This document shows positions 22,501-32,293 of a DNA stretch of 64,000 nt, in pieces. Positions within the stretch are counted from its first letter, which is position 1, and every line of letters begins with the position of its first letter. The notes under the pieces are model-generated. The model was given only the letters and a program-made list of their open reading frames with translations. It was not told where the DNA came from and searched no databases. Both the position numbers and the translations under genes were made by a program. This stretch comes from Pseudogymnoascus destructans (taxonomy: Eukaryota > Ascomycota > Leotiomycetes > Thelebolales > Thelebolaceae), in the NCBI RefSeq assembly GCF_001641265.1, contig NW_020167525.1, positions 1-64,000 on the forward strand, written 5' to 3'.

Positions 22501-24050
22501 TCGACGTCCCTGTAGGTGAGGATCTGCTCGTCCTCGTCCCAATGTGCCTGGTGCGAGCCCACGCCCTCCTTCGACACTGCGAACAGCAGCAGGCGCCAGC
22601 CCAGTATCTCGCCCATGGGCGTCTCCGTGTCTGGCCGCAGGTACTGCTCGCAGATGGTGTTGATGTGCTCGAGCGTGCTGCCGGCGCCCGACCTCTCGAG
22701 GTATGCGGCTGTGCTGAAGACGAGCAGCTGCACGGCCCAGATCAGGCCGGACAGGCAGCTGTTGAAGTTGCCCGGCTCCTTCCACGAGTTGGTGCGCGGC
22801 TTGACGCTGAGCATCGCGCAGAAGCTGAGGAGAGGCGAGCTGAAGCGGTCGCCGCCGAACTCGTGGCAGACGAGGGCCATGCAGAGGGACCGGAGGGCGT
22901 CGTTCAGGGCTGGGCGGTCTCCATCAGCGGTGCACTGCAGGGCTGCCTCCCAAGCCGCTGTCTGCTCGTCCGTCAGCCGGATCCAGTCCTCGGGGCACCT
23001 GCCCTGGTCCGCACTCCCGTCTCCCGTTGCAGCAGGCGTAGGTGGCGTGAAGTGGCTGCCGCAGTATGCCACGCGGTAGCAGTACGTCATGAACTGCTTC
23101 CAGTACCCAAAGTTCGTGCGCAGTGTGGAGGGCTCCTTCTTGGGGTCGAAGCCACGTGCCCTGCCTGCCCTGTAGCTGGCTGACGCCGATGATGATGATG
23201 CAGGCGCTTCGCGGAAGCGGCTCAGTGCGAGCTGCCTCGGCCATGTCAGCATGCAGTCCGGCCCGTCGAAGCACCAGCCGTGTGCCTCGGCGAGGATCTC
23301 GTCCATGACCTCGAGCATCAGCAACAGCTCGGGCTCTCCCTCATCTGCGCTCTTTGGCAGCGTGTAGGAGGCATGCATCTCGTCCTTCTGCAGGCCCCGC
23401 ACGTGGTTTGCGATGCCCGTCCGCCCCAGCCATGGGACCACGGCCGAGCGGTGGCTGTCGAAGCCGTGCACCCTGCTGGCCTCCGTCTTGATGTCCTCTG
23501 CGACCATGTTCGCGTCCTCCTCGGCCAGCTCGAAGAAGTCCTGCTCCTGCGGCTCGAGGGCAATGGCAGCAGTAGCTGCGTCCCCTTCCGCCCTGCCGTC
23601 GTCTGTAACCGCGAAGTACCGGACGTGCTGGGTCTCAGCGAAGAAGGTCTGGACAGTGCACCTTCGCCACGACCTGCCCTCGGCCTGCCTGGCCGGCTTC
23701 TGCCCGTGCTCCTTGGACACGTGCGCCCTGATAGCTGGCTCCGACCGCGTAAGGCTCAGGCTCTGGCCGTCGACATCGCAGATGGCGCACACGAATGCCG
23801 CGTGGCACCGCAGTCCTGGAATGGGTGCGCAGGGCTGATGCGGCAGCTCGACCTCGCCCGGCAGCCGGAGCTCATATGTCGCGAAGAGGTCGAGCTGCGC
23901 TCGCAACTGAGAACCCTTCAGTAGGTGTGGTGGCTGCCTGAGGTGCCTCTCCTGGCTAGCGCGCGTGGGCGGGAGGCCGGTCTGGCACTTGGCGCAGAGC
24001 AGCACGCCGTGCGCCCGGAGGTAAGGGAACCTGGCAGTAGCTGCCATCAC
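19581..24050 (-). CDS. OrsD zinc finger - tyrosine recombinase-like - RecQ helicase fusion protein (intact, unit B)
   Basis: 1489 aa, one uninterrupted frame. (1) Residues 15-140: paired zinc-finger-like motifs (C19/C22..H36; C88/C91..H110/H115), OrsD/DUF3505 type. (2) About 300-850: tyrosine-recombinase-like region with R648 in GQPLRESEL, R767 in HIANWRQ, H814 in RNHS and Y823 in RSYANQL. The H-to-Y distance of nine matches XerD, Cre and lambda integrase; the canonical HxxR histidine is not at its usual place. (3) About 925-1300: RecQ-type helicase with GTGKGKS (943-949), DEAH (1033-1036), TAT (1065-1067), motif VI QESGRAGRDG (1214-1223) and a Cys cluster (C1261, C1265, C1279, C1288, C1291). 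(4) A further CxxC..H..CH motif near 1342-1360. Similar helicases sit at chromosome ends in other fungi. Joint DNA cutting or rejoining and unwinding is inference. Confidence 0.85.
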   Translation of the reverse strand: MMAATARFPYLRAHGVLLCAKCQTGLPPTRASQERHLRQPPHLLKGSQLRAQLDLFATYELRLPGEVELPHQPCAPIPGLRCHAAFVCAICDVDGQSLSLTRSEPAIRAHVSKEHGQKPARQAEGRSWRRCTVQTFFAETQHVRYFAVTDDGRAEGDAATAAIALEPQEQDFFELAEEDANMVAEDIKTEASRVHGFDSHRSAVVPWLGRTGIANHVRGLQKDEMHASYTLPKSADEGEPELLLMLEVMDEILAEAHGWCFDGPDCMLTWPRQLALSRFREAPASSSSASASYRAGRARGFDPKKEPSTLRTNFGYWKQFMTYCYRVAYCGSHFTPPTPAATGDGSADQGRCPEDWIRLTDEQTAAWEAALQCTADGDRPALNDALRSLCMALVCHEFGGDRFSSPLLSFCAMLSVKPRTNSWKEPGNFNSCLSGLIWAVQLLVFSTAAYLERSGAGSTLEHINTICEQYLRPDTETPMGEILGWRLLLFAVSKEGVGSHQAHWDEDEQILTYRDVDLNMDEVQQLLLSEFRQAQQLLHDELMFGATLPRMHAWALKDNLDADNFGWYFGEHRENVALLKPFAGSLRNVIQEPQSLRASLLDTTDEDGGADARVVWRQKAIDQYEAVADEFLKRLLVLIHMASGQPLRESELFSLTWRNTQQRRSVYLKHGLVMLHTTYHKGQQQTGKFKDNIRFLPATIGDLLLDYLVYVVPLRQAFLRQSSPCAIMSAYLWWKDGAVWADNRLTRCMERACVRAKVPRLHIANWRQMTVNIVETKFAGKDLACFEGVGANDDEEDAEDIDDDIRTMTRQRNHSTRVMNRSYANQLNANFGNVWDGLIRRNLRASSLWRELWDLDTVLGDAVAAAGKRKHEAAEEAEPDRPRMLKRIAVGVHRPRKRWSAAALLKGVRGLYNDDKLQWKSAAQERAMTTVMSWTEQVVVILGTGKGKSLLFMLPCVLPDAGVTILVLPLVSLRGDLLRRVQELGIDHLVWAPGEERDASLVFVTVEAASTSQFRAYAHRLAATQQLGRIVIDEAHLTITASEYRQAMADLALIRSVRTQFVYLTATLPPTLQAAFERQNNLVKPKVVRASTNRRNLSYLVQRATGRGSLLEEGARRARDAWQASGLLDQTRDKIILYVQTREDAQDLGSLLRCPVYTAMAGTAEEKRELLRTWLMTPELPYIVATSALSAGFDYSHVRLVMHLDEPRSRDFAQESGRAGRDGTEAYSAVLLPHKWQSQAGNAGMDVETRALHRYLEGRECRRTCLSAHLDEASELRECDGVRDDVACDVCSSGPSPSHVPRDDATEAMPHTGSAAIHEKRRLAYLELSRYKEDLLAVKGTCLLCRGLGEPWDHQFTKCHQRFDFFRARDQARRKGQGCRPWISAFAACYWCYNPQSVCQRADPASGLEQCKYADIVMPLCYGVFHKTGGEQWLQERFGEQAARAGVAGAFNDVDVFLSWCGQMAEFAGGKGIWGVKIAAAALLEFEAY

Positions 24051-24154
24051 GTACGTCCGATGCTGGGACTTTGGCTGGGTAACAGAATTACTCTACTAAA
24101 GAAATACAGAGGTGCGCGCGCGCGCATGGGGACCGGAAAGGGGGGGGGGGTTTC

Positions 24155-24240
24155 CCCAATTTGCGAAGGAATATTTGCGAAGGAATGGCCCATGCGCGCC
24201 TGCGTGACAGGGATCATTTGCGTGGGGATTCCCAATTTGC
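24155..24240. promoter_or_regulatory. 76-bp-spaced CCCAATTTGC direct repeat upstream of the helicase (unit B)
   Basis: CCCAATTTGC at 24155-24164 and 24231-24240, again 76 bp apart, 105-190 bp upstream of the helicase ATG. Homology between the two units ends a few bases beyond, near 24260, so this pair also marks the right edge of the unit. Confidence 0.5.
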
Positions 24241-24260
24241 GCCAGAGATACGGCCAGTTC

Positions 24261-24453
24261 TTGAGATAGTGGCCTAGTTAAGGGGATCAGAAGCATATGC
24301 AGGGTATCGGCAGTCACAAGCCACAAATAAAGCTTGCCTTAGTGTCTTAAAGTCTATCAATTGCTTCCCTCGTCGAAGTGTCAAAGCACACAGCGAATAA
24401 CACAAAAATAGTCTACAAATCTCAGGAAGTTGGAAAAACACCATCACCCATGA
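24261..24453. other. unit/chromosome junction and 3' flank of the monooxygenase gene
   Basis: Sequence after 24260 has no counterpart in unit A; ordinary single-copy DNA starts here. No gene or repeat is seen. Confidence 0.5.
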
Positions 24454-26357
24454 TTAAAACAAGTTCGAAACAAACTTCTGCACAGCCGGCGACTTCGATG
24501 CCGCCTTGTAGCCCAGCGTAAGTGCTGCTGCCAGAGTCACATAGGTCGTAATCGCGATCACAGGAACCACGGTCTCCTCCACGACTCTTCCGATGTTCTC
24601 CTTGCCACGCTTCACAGCCACGTTGCTACCCGATCCAGAGATGTCGTACTCGCCGACCCAGTCGATTTGCGACAGCCTCTTCTGGTACTCGATGACAGTT
24701 CCGCACCAGTTGTTAGTGATCAGGCCGTCCTCAGTCTTGTACCAACTTTGGCAGCTCGAGTCGGAGAAGGTCAAGTCCTTCATCCTCTCCTGGATCATGT
24801 CGTTGTAAGCCTTCACCACCTCCGGTCGCGGCTTAATGGCCAGTTGCTGTCCGAGGCTCTTGGCCTTGAGCACCTTCCCAATCAAATTGCTGATGTACCG
24901 CGACTGTGCCTCGATCATCAGGATAATGGACGAGTGTCCGAGATTCGTGTTTGGTCCGTACATCATGCCGAAGTTAGGTAGAGACTCGACCGTCACGCCG
25001 CGGAAGGCGCGTGCACCGCCCCTCCAGATGTCTTCCAGTGAACGGCCGTCGGCACCGCGGATCTTGATTGGGTACATGAATTCAGTTGCGCGGAAACCGG
25101 TCGCGAGGATGAGAATGTCAAATTCGTGCTCCTTACCCTCCACCTCAACACCCGCGGGTGTGATGCGCTGGATGGGCGTTGTCTCAATGAAGACTTGAGG
25201 CTGAGCCAAAGAAGGAAGTAAATTATCGGTCACGAGGATTCTCTTGCAGCCAGGGGAGTAATTTGGCGTAAGCTTCTCCCATAGATCGGGCCGGCCAGGA
25301 ATCTGTTTCTTCAACAGAGAAATGGCCCACTCGCGCACATGGTCGTTCTCTTCCGTATTCTTTCGCATATTCGAGTTAAAGAAGTCTTCTCTGATATCCA
25401 TGAGTATAGCCCTGTATCGCGCTCGTGCGCCGGGTACGTAGTTAAACGCTGAGCGCATAATTGGGCCGAAAACCTCGTCGGAACGAGGGACGACCCAGTT
25501 TGGCGTCCTCTGGAATATTGTTAAGTTCTTGCACACCTTGGACACCTCCGGGATGATCTGTGCGGCAGTAGCGCCGTTGCCAATAATCCCGATCTTCTTG
25601 CCTTCAAGGTCGATACTCCAGTCCCATCTCGCAGAATGTAACATCTTGCCCTCAAAGGTATCCAGCCCTTCGATGTCAGGGTATTGCGGGGTGTTCAGCT
25701 GGCCTACACCAGAGGCGAGGAAATCGCTCGTAATCGAGTACTCGGCGCCGTATTGTGCCGACTTCTCGCCGGAGACGCTGACTTTAACCGTCCATTTATT
25801 CCCCTTGTCCGACCAGACTGCCTCCTCAACAGACGTGTTGAATCGGATATGCTTGAACAGGCCCCATTTCTCTGCGACACCAACGAGGTAGGCATAGATC
25901 TCTTCCTGGCCAGGGTACTGGCGCGACCAGTTTGGGTTGGGCTCAAACGAGTAAGAATATAAGTGGCTCCACACTGGGCAGTTGTCAGCAATGCGCCTTG
26001 TCAGCACTCTATTCAAGGTCCTTACCATCGCAACAAGCTCCAGGGTATTTATTATCACTCCAAGTTCCCCCAACCTGGCTTCCCCTCTCGAGAATTATGA
26101 AATCTCTCGATTTGTTCTTTCGGATCATATCGATGGCCATGCACATTCCTTGAGAGCAGTCAGTGCCTGTCTTGCCTCAGGTCCATTTGTACACCCCGCA
26201 ACGTACCTGAGATACCCGCGCCGATGATTACGACAGCCGCATTCGTATGACTCTTCCGCGAAGCTGTGTGATCACTTTTGTCATAATCGGGGGTCGAGAC
26301 CGCAATAGATGCGCGCTCCTGTTGCGCGATGAACGCCTTGAGTAGCTTCTTGTCCAT
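24454..26357 (-). CDS. Baeyer-Villiger-type flavin monooxygenase
   Basis: Three exons: 26357-26207, 26148-26026 and 25973-24454, giving 597 aa. Introns of 58 nt (GTACGT..AAG) and 52 nt (GTAAGG..CAG) restore a perfect family pattern. FAD site GAGISG at 46-51; GGTW plus YPGACCDVWSH (77-95); the class I Baeyer-Villiger signature F198-x-G-x3-H204-x3-W208-D209; and the NADPH site GNGATA (about 223-228). A hydrophobic stretch near the C terminus (about 563-585) could anchor it in a membrane. Family role: insertion of oxygen next to a ketone using NADPH and O2; the substrate is not predictable. No secondary-metabolite cluster surrounds it. Confidence 0.93.
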
Positions 26358-27315
26358 TATGGCGGTTAATGTGAGAACACTCGGGGTGTCTGTATTGTCA
26401 CGTCGCTCGTCCTTTCCTTTGCGCGCGCAAGTAATAACGCCCGCAGAGGTAATAAGGAGCAGTTGACAGCAGCAAGCCTCGAGGGTGAAGTTTGAGAAGT
26501 GAGGTTTTGGTTTTGAGAAGCGTGGGACAGAGTGGCAGTAGAGTCCTTTCGTCTTCTTGATACTACTGCTTGGGCTTGGTTATGTATAGTAACCCCCCTG
26601 CACGTGCCGAGGATCATATGAATAGGAGCTTCCCATTCGACTAGATCCATTTGAGGAGAGCTTTGGGGTTGGGTTATTGGCTGGAGCGTCGGCGAGTATT
26701 TTACACTGACGCTGTTTTGCGGGGTAGATGCACTGACAGAGCTCTCTACCCGAGGCAAATAGAGGTCGCTTGGGGTCGTCGTTCCCCATAGTTCGCCGTC
26801 TCTTGCCCATGCTTGCCGCCGCACCCGAGGCAAAACCCCTCATAATTTCCATAAAATGCATAAATATGTCGACCTCATTAAGTCAGTCCGAGGCTGGGGA
26901 TCAACGATGTTCTTTCGCTCCTTTCGTCCTTTATTCCCCGGTAGCTTACTCAGTTTGATATGTTACAGTAGCTACCGGAAGGCGATCTGTGGAAGAGCCG
27001 CAGTTCTCTCCTAAAGCAAAGAATATTAGAGCGATCAATATCATACCAAGGTAGGACGACAGGGCGGCTCACCTCGGCTCGGACCTTGGCTGTTCGTGGC
27101 TTAAACGCGTGCTATTCTGGGTTGTGAATTGGCAAGGCTGAACAAAGAGGTGGCGAGGCTGAGGCAGCTACGTAGGGGAGCTGGCGAAACAGAGATTAAT
27201 ATGGCTTGGCGCTTCGCAGCTCAATCCATCAACCCGCATCATATCATTCGTCTACCATCGACAACGACCTACGTGACCACGAATATGAGATATCGATAGT
27301 ACTATCTGCATCAAT
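26358..27315. promoter_or_regulatory. divergent intergenic region, monooxygenase/GPI2
   Basis: About 960 bp between two divergently transcribed genes, expected to hold both promoters and 5' leaders. Open frames here (for example minus 26366-26833) have no recognisable domain. No specific operator was identified. Confidence 0.5.
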
Positions 27316-28820
27316 ATGATGCCTCACGAACCATCCCCCATCTCCCCAACTACGCCCACCAAATTCCCTCCTCCAACGCGCAGCGCTACCATTCCCATAC
27401 CCCCACGCACATGGTCCGCTCCCACCGACAGAACGCTTCTCGCGCCTGAAGATGCGATATATCTCGGGGCACCACCGCATAGGAGGGGGGCAGCGGACAA
27501 GGCGAATCCGCGCATGTGCAACGTCGACACGATAGGAGAAGACAGTTTGAGGGGTCACCGGCGGGGGATGAATAAGGAGAGGATGAGCAGCAGCAGGAGG
27601 CGGAAGGTTATTTGGAAGAAGCTGCTCTGGGTGAAGCAATCCTGTTTGTCTCTCAACTGGGACTATTGCCAGGTCATGCGCTTACCCTCATAGATCCCGA
27701 TAATTACACCGACCAAGAAACATTCCTCGAGCACCTTCAGCGAAACCCACGGCTTCAACCATACGACTTCTGGCCACTTGTCGCAGACTCGACCGTCATC
27801 GTCCAGCAGGTCTGTTCCGTGATAATCTTCATTGTCTGCTTTGTGGGGATATTCCAAGAGAGAGTTTCCCCTGTTACCGTCGTCGGGACAGGCACACTCA
27901 GCACAGTTCTCGGCTGGGTAGCGTGGGACAGATGGGTTGGGCAAGAACAGCAATCTTTCTCTCGCCCCGACAATCCACCGGGTCCTGTTGATGGGCCGCC
28001 CATGGTGAGCTCAGTTTCGGGCGCTGTCAAGAGCGATACCAAACCACAAGCGGCTGGACCTAACCTTGCAGCGCTGCCACACAGCCCACGACATTCGCAC
28101 AGTGCCAGTGCCTCATCCCTCCACTCTCAGACCTCTATCCCATCCCCTATAGTTGGCCAACCCAACGGCTCATCTACTTTTGCGACTTACAGCGCTGTTG
28201 CCCCCTATGGCTCAAGGTCATCCTTCTCCCCGCGAAATCAACAGCGGCTTGCAACAGCGAAATCCGCGGTCCTTATCTACTGCGCACTCCTCGGGCTCAG
28301 CCCTATCCTCAAATCCCTAACAAGGTCGACGTCGAGCGATTCGATTTGGGCGCTCAGCACGTGGTTGATGATCATTAATGTTTTCTTTTTCGACTACGGC
28401 GGCAATGTCGGCGTCAAGTTTCAGGCCTCCCTCTCCACAAATGCGGCCCTCATGGCATCGACTGTGCTTGCCTCGCGCCTCCCATCCACCCAGCACGTCT
28501 TCTCTCTCACGCTCTTCTCGATCGAAGTCTTTGGGCTGTTCCCCGTCTTTCGCAGACACTTGCGCCACGTGTCTTGGCGCTGGCACGTCGTTCTTACGGC
28601 ACTCCTTGTAATGGGGGCCGGCGGGGGAGTTGGGATGGTGGTTACTCGCGGGGGATGGAAGGCGGCTGTTGTCGGGATGACGCTAGGGAACCTCATTGCA
28701 GGCCTGGCTATGGGAGGGTGCAGTTGGTGGTTAATTGGGCTCCAGAGGTATAAGAATGAGATACATGGACCATGGGACCCGGCGAGGCCGATCATACGCC
28801 GGCACTGGGAGGACTATTAA
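27316..28820 (+). CDS. GPI2: GPI-GlcNAc transferase subunit Gpi2/PIG-C
   Basis: Two exons, 27316-27643 and 27694-28820, 484 aa. The 50-nt intron (GTTTGT..ATAG) joins WVKQS to YPDNYTD, the family pattern before the first conserved block. Conserved pieces follow: DFWPLVADSTVIVQQ, SPILKSLT, FFDYGGN, SRLPSTQHVFSL, and IHGPWDPA near residue 466. Several hydrophobic segments fit a multi-pass ER membrane protein. Gpi2 belongs to the complex that transfers GlcNAc to phosphatidylinositol, the first step of GPI-anchor synthesis. Two adjacent ATGs at 27316 and 27319 are possible starts. A serine-rich insert (about 215-310) separates N- and C-terminal membrane regions and is longer than in animals. Confidence 0.93.
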
Positions 28821-29484
28821 ATACCATATGATATGTATTTATTGTATTTTTAGGATAAGAAAACGAGCACGGCAGCATCGGCCAGTTATACGTATACATC
28901 AATGCATTATTGTCCTCGAATACCTTACTGGCGCACCACCTATTTTGATAAGGGTGGTACGACGGTGGTGGGAAAGTGGGCAAAACCTATACGGTTCCCC
29001 GACGGTGGAGTGGCCCGAGCTTCGGTGGAACGGCCGTTCTCGAGCTCAACGGCCAACCAGCTCCACGGTGGACTGGAAATACGCTGTAGATAATAAGTAT
29101 ATAGTAATATGACGGTTTAATTGACTTACCGCTGTCCATATTGAGCTCGGTGGTGGCCAATCCACCCAAATTGTCGTAAAAACCATGACAATTGTTCCGC
29201 CGCTGGTGCCGCCATCAACGGCAAAGTGGCCAACGCTGGTCGTAGGGCAGTCGGAAGGGGGTCCGCCCGGTTGTATGGCGGTCGCTCCGCAGCCCCTCAG
29301 AATAATCGCCGAAAGGGGCGCCAGGAGCAGTATGAGGTCGTCAGTGCTCGGGGAAGGGTTGCCTATATATCTATCCAGATCAGCTCTGATCAATCTGATA
29401 GACAAGGTGGTGGTGGTGGTCGCCCGCAGCTAACCAGCCCAACGGTGCGAATGCTCAGTCTCGCAGAAGCCCACTCATCGACGG
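28821..29484. other. intergenic, GPI2 3' flank to LTR remnant
   Basis: Polyadenylation region of GPI2, then low-conservation DNA with several GGTGG-rich stretches. It may be the degraded inside of the retroelement whose LTR-like sequence follows, but no recognisable protein remains. Confidence 0.4.
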
Positions 29485-29707
29485 TGAGTATTTGGAAGAG
29501 AGCCTTGGCTGAATAGGGCAGTGGGAAGTCACGTTGTAGATAGTTACGTGGTCAAGCTCTCTATTGATACGAAGACTGAACGCTGCCCTTCCGATTAAGG
29601 GCTGCGTTCCTACTATATATGTTCTCGTGCGGGGTTCAGAGGGAAGACCCTCCGCCTTGGCACTATAGCGCACGTGACAGGTCCTGCACGTGAGGCTACT
29701 TGTGACA
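29485..29707 (+). repeat. Ty1/copia-type LTR remnant with primer-binding site
   Basis: TG..ACA-bounded segment containing ACTGAACGCTGCCCTTC and a TACTATATA box, followed within a few bases by GCTATCAGAGCC, which resembles the initiator-Met tRNA primer site of copia elements. A related sequence lies in opposite orientation near 56330-56573. Confidence 0.55.
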
Positions 29708-30443
29708 GTATTGCTATCAGAGCCATGTAGTGGTGGAATTAGGGCAGTAACAAGAGCACAACGGTGACAATACACTGCGGCAACGAGAATATGCAGTGAC
29801 ATTTGCATTGTGGTGGCAAGAAGATGGAAAGAGCCATACCACAGAAAGTAAGAAGCCAGAAAAGCGCGAATTACTTCTAGGGATCAAGGGTTTGACAGCC
29901 CCAAGCCACGAGCGGAAACTCCCAGCATAGATATGTCACCAGCAAACGATCAGCAAACAAAACACCTGGCGGCATGATAATACCAACAGTAGAAGGAAGC
30001 AACGAGAAGGAGAAGAAGCAATTACAGGATAACGCTGGCAACAGAACAATAGGAAGTGCATGGGACAATAGGCAGTTTCGATGAGCACCCAGATCAAGAT
30101 GGGGAATGAAAACGAACCTGTGACAAGAGGTATAACAGAAACATATCACCGACACAAAACAGAGGGATTCCGAAGTTGATTCCAAAGACTGTTCATTTAA
30201 TATTAGCTAAAAGTAGTATACAGCAAATATAACCATGCCAGAAGGTGATCAAATATCACAGCCATCACGACAAGAACATGACTCTTGCCAGCCAATTGTG
30301 AAAACCCAAGCCAAGCCAAGCCACAAGTATATCCCAGTATTCCAATATGTTTTCATATGTTCGCCATGGTTTGAGGTATGTTCGAGGTTTGTTCCAGGTA
30401 TGTTCGAGGTATGCTCACTACGCCAATAACATCCAAGAGTTAG
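29708..30443. other. degraded retroelement interior
   Basis: Follows the LTR/primer-site remnant; likely former gag region, but no frame is recognisable. A short GGTATGTTCGAG-type repeat lies at about 30375-30416. Confidence 0.35.
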
Positions 30444-30690
30444 TGTAAGGACACAGGGCACCCAGCTCACAGTAATAGCATATGAGAGTGCAAGTCGGAG
30501 GCTAAACGGATGCTATCCTATAGGTCTACTATAAAGGATACAAAAGAGATGATGAGGAACCCCGTTGGGTCAATCCCCTTAAGTACCCGAAACGGGTCCG
30601 ACTCGGCTAACCTGCCCTAACTCTCCCCACGTGACTGTAACCTGCCCGACTCTGATGCTTTCCGTCACTGAGGGTGGAGGCATCCTTACA
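30444..30690 (-). repeat. LTR family Y (247 bp), inverted pair member 1
   Basis: Bounded by TGTAAGGA and its inverse TCCTTACA. Same family as 31573-31819, 40995-41365 and 58445-58803, but shortened by an internal deletion of about 110-125 bp. Family orientation (TGTAAGGATGC first) reads on the minus strand. Confidence 0.8.
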
Positions 30691-31572
30691 TGTATCTATT
30701 GCTGGCCCTCAGCCCAGAAACCATCTCCGACGTAAGTCCAGGCTCTCAGAATCTCCCCCCTCATAACGAATGAAAAAGCTAACATATGGGTCTTCGACAG
30801 ATCCTCAAGCTCGACAACTGTGATCTCTTCCCCGTCTCCGAATTCAAGATGCACCAGGCTGGTACAGCTCTCCTCGCAATCTTCACCCCGGCGTGGCCAC
30901 GATCCCCTCTCAGATTCCCTGAGCCAGCTACCACAGGATACACATCTACTATCTGGGTGCGACAGACCTGCATGCTACTGCCCAAATTAAATTAATTTTA
31001 ATTAGGGCGAAAACTGTATTTCCCTGAGAGGTGTGAAACGGTTGATTTATTTGGAGTTGTCTGCCGACCCTAAAAAGTTTCAGCGATACAGCTTGAGATA
31101 TACGGATCTTGAGCTCGAGCCAAAAACCAGATTTAGAGCTTCGCTAACACTGCCGCTCATAGCTCTCATTTCGGAACCATTTTCAAATGGGCCCCTGGCA
31201 TCCACGCAAGCAGGTCAAACATGGGGAGTTGATGCAACGGCTCTATCGGAATCCCATTCCGATTCCTGGTTCCCAGCACATGTCACAGCCAGTAGATAGA
31301 AGAATACATGATGATTCGATACAACACATTTCTGTTCCAAGTGATGTTGATTATGGCGATGCAATTAACGGGGATGATGGGGACTGGGACGACAAGACTG
31401 ACTCCAATTCTGGTGTTCGAGTGAAGTTCCTATTCCCACAACAATGCACGAGCTCACTGAGCAAGTTAATCAGGAGATATTAAATCTCGATGAGTTGGAG
31501 ATATCAGATGACTATGAATCTGAGGATGAGGCCAATTTTGAGCCACCGAATGAAGATTTCCTCCCTGCCGAA
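30691..31572. other. 882-bp segment between two inverted LTRs
   Basis: Contains short frames, one encoding an acidic stretch (31444-31572), but no domain I recognise. It is enclosed by two 247-bp family Y LTRs in opposite orientation, an arrangement that looks like a terminal-inverted-repeat element though its ends are of LTR type. Confidence 0.4.
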
Positions 31573-31819
31573 TGTAAGGATGCCTCCGCCCTCAGTGACG
31601 GAAAGCATCAGAGTCGGGCAGGTTACAGTCACGTGGGGAGAGTTAGGGCAGGTTAGCCGAGTTGGACCCGTTTCAGGTACTTAAGGGGATTGACCCCACA
31701 GGGTTCCTCATCATCTTTTTTGTATCCTTCATAGTAGACCTATAGGATAGCATCCGTTTAGCCTCCGACTCGCACTCTCATATGCTATTACTGTGAGCTG
31801 GGTGCCCTGTGTCCTTACA
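31573..31819 (+). repeat. LTR family Y (247 bp), inverted pair member 2
   Basis: Starts TGTAAGGATGCCTCC and ends GTGTCCTTACA; the same length as the copy at 30444-30690 with very few differences, in opposite orientation. Confidence 0.8.
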
Positions 31820-32099
31820 CCCCTCCCCCTTCTCTTTTACAACTATGGACTATCTAACTCATTCAATATACACAGGAGCTACACGTCGACATGGGACAGC
31901 TGCACCCACCAAACGATCGGTGAACCAAATATTTGGAAGCGACCAACTTCAACACTTGACACCCCACTCAACACCCTAAAGCGGTGGCACATTCGAATAT
32001 GGACAAGGAAAGATGAGGCCTGGCCGCAGGTAGAAAGAGCTTGTAATATAACTTGGGGTGATTAAGGGCTAGGGCGAAGAGTGGAGGATGGGAAGGGCG
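31820..32099. other. unassigned sequence between LTR remnants
   Basis: No recognisable gene or repeat in 280 bp. Confidence 0.3.
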
Positions 32100-32293
32100 T
32101 GTAACGCTGACTTCTAAACGATAGAAGACACAGAGGTTCTCTTGCGTAAAGGTTTACTTATCAGAGGAGGCAGGGGATCAGACACAAAGGCTTCAAGTAA
32201 CACGTTACTAGTATATAACAAATACTGTATTGAGTTGAGCACGAAGCTCCTATCTAAGGAAATACTATCTACTTATATAGTGGCGTCGTGCCT
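32100..32293 (-). repeat. LTR family X, partial (R-U5 side)
   Basis: 194 bp starting TGTAACGCTGAC and ending GTCGTGCCT, nearly identical to parts of 35536-35729 and 42594-42787. Beyond 32293 the sequence differs from the other two, so this copy has another U3 or is truncated. Confidence 0.75.

Noticed and set aside
19581..24050. Reading the gene as a Starship captain (DUF3435)
   Set aside because: Captains lack a fused RecQ helicase and sit at one edge of a very large cargo element; no such element ends were found. The order of recombinase-like motifs alone does not justify that name.
26366..26833. Minus-strand frame of 155 codons as a gene
   Set aside because: Low-complexity composition, no domain, lies in the monooxygenase leader region.
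24454..28820. A secondary-metabolite cluster around the flavin monooxygenase
   Set aside because: No polyketide synthase, NRPS, terpene cyclase or P450 nearby; the neighbour is the housekeeping gene GPI2.
29046..29516. Overlapping frames between GPI2 and the LTR remnant as copia gag
   Set aside because: No knuckle, no similarity I can recognise; composition is GGT-rich and frames overlap on both strands.
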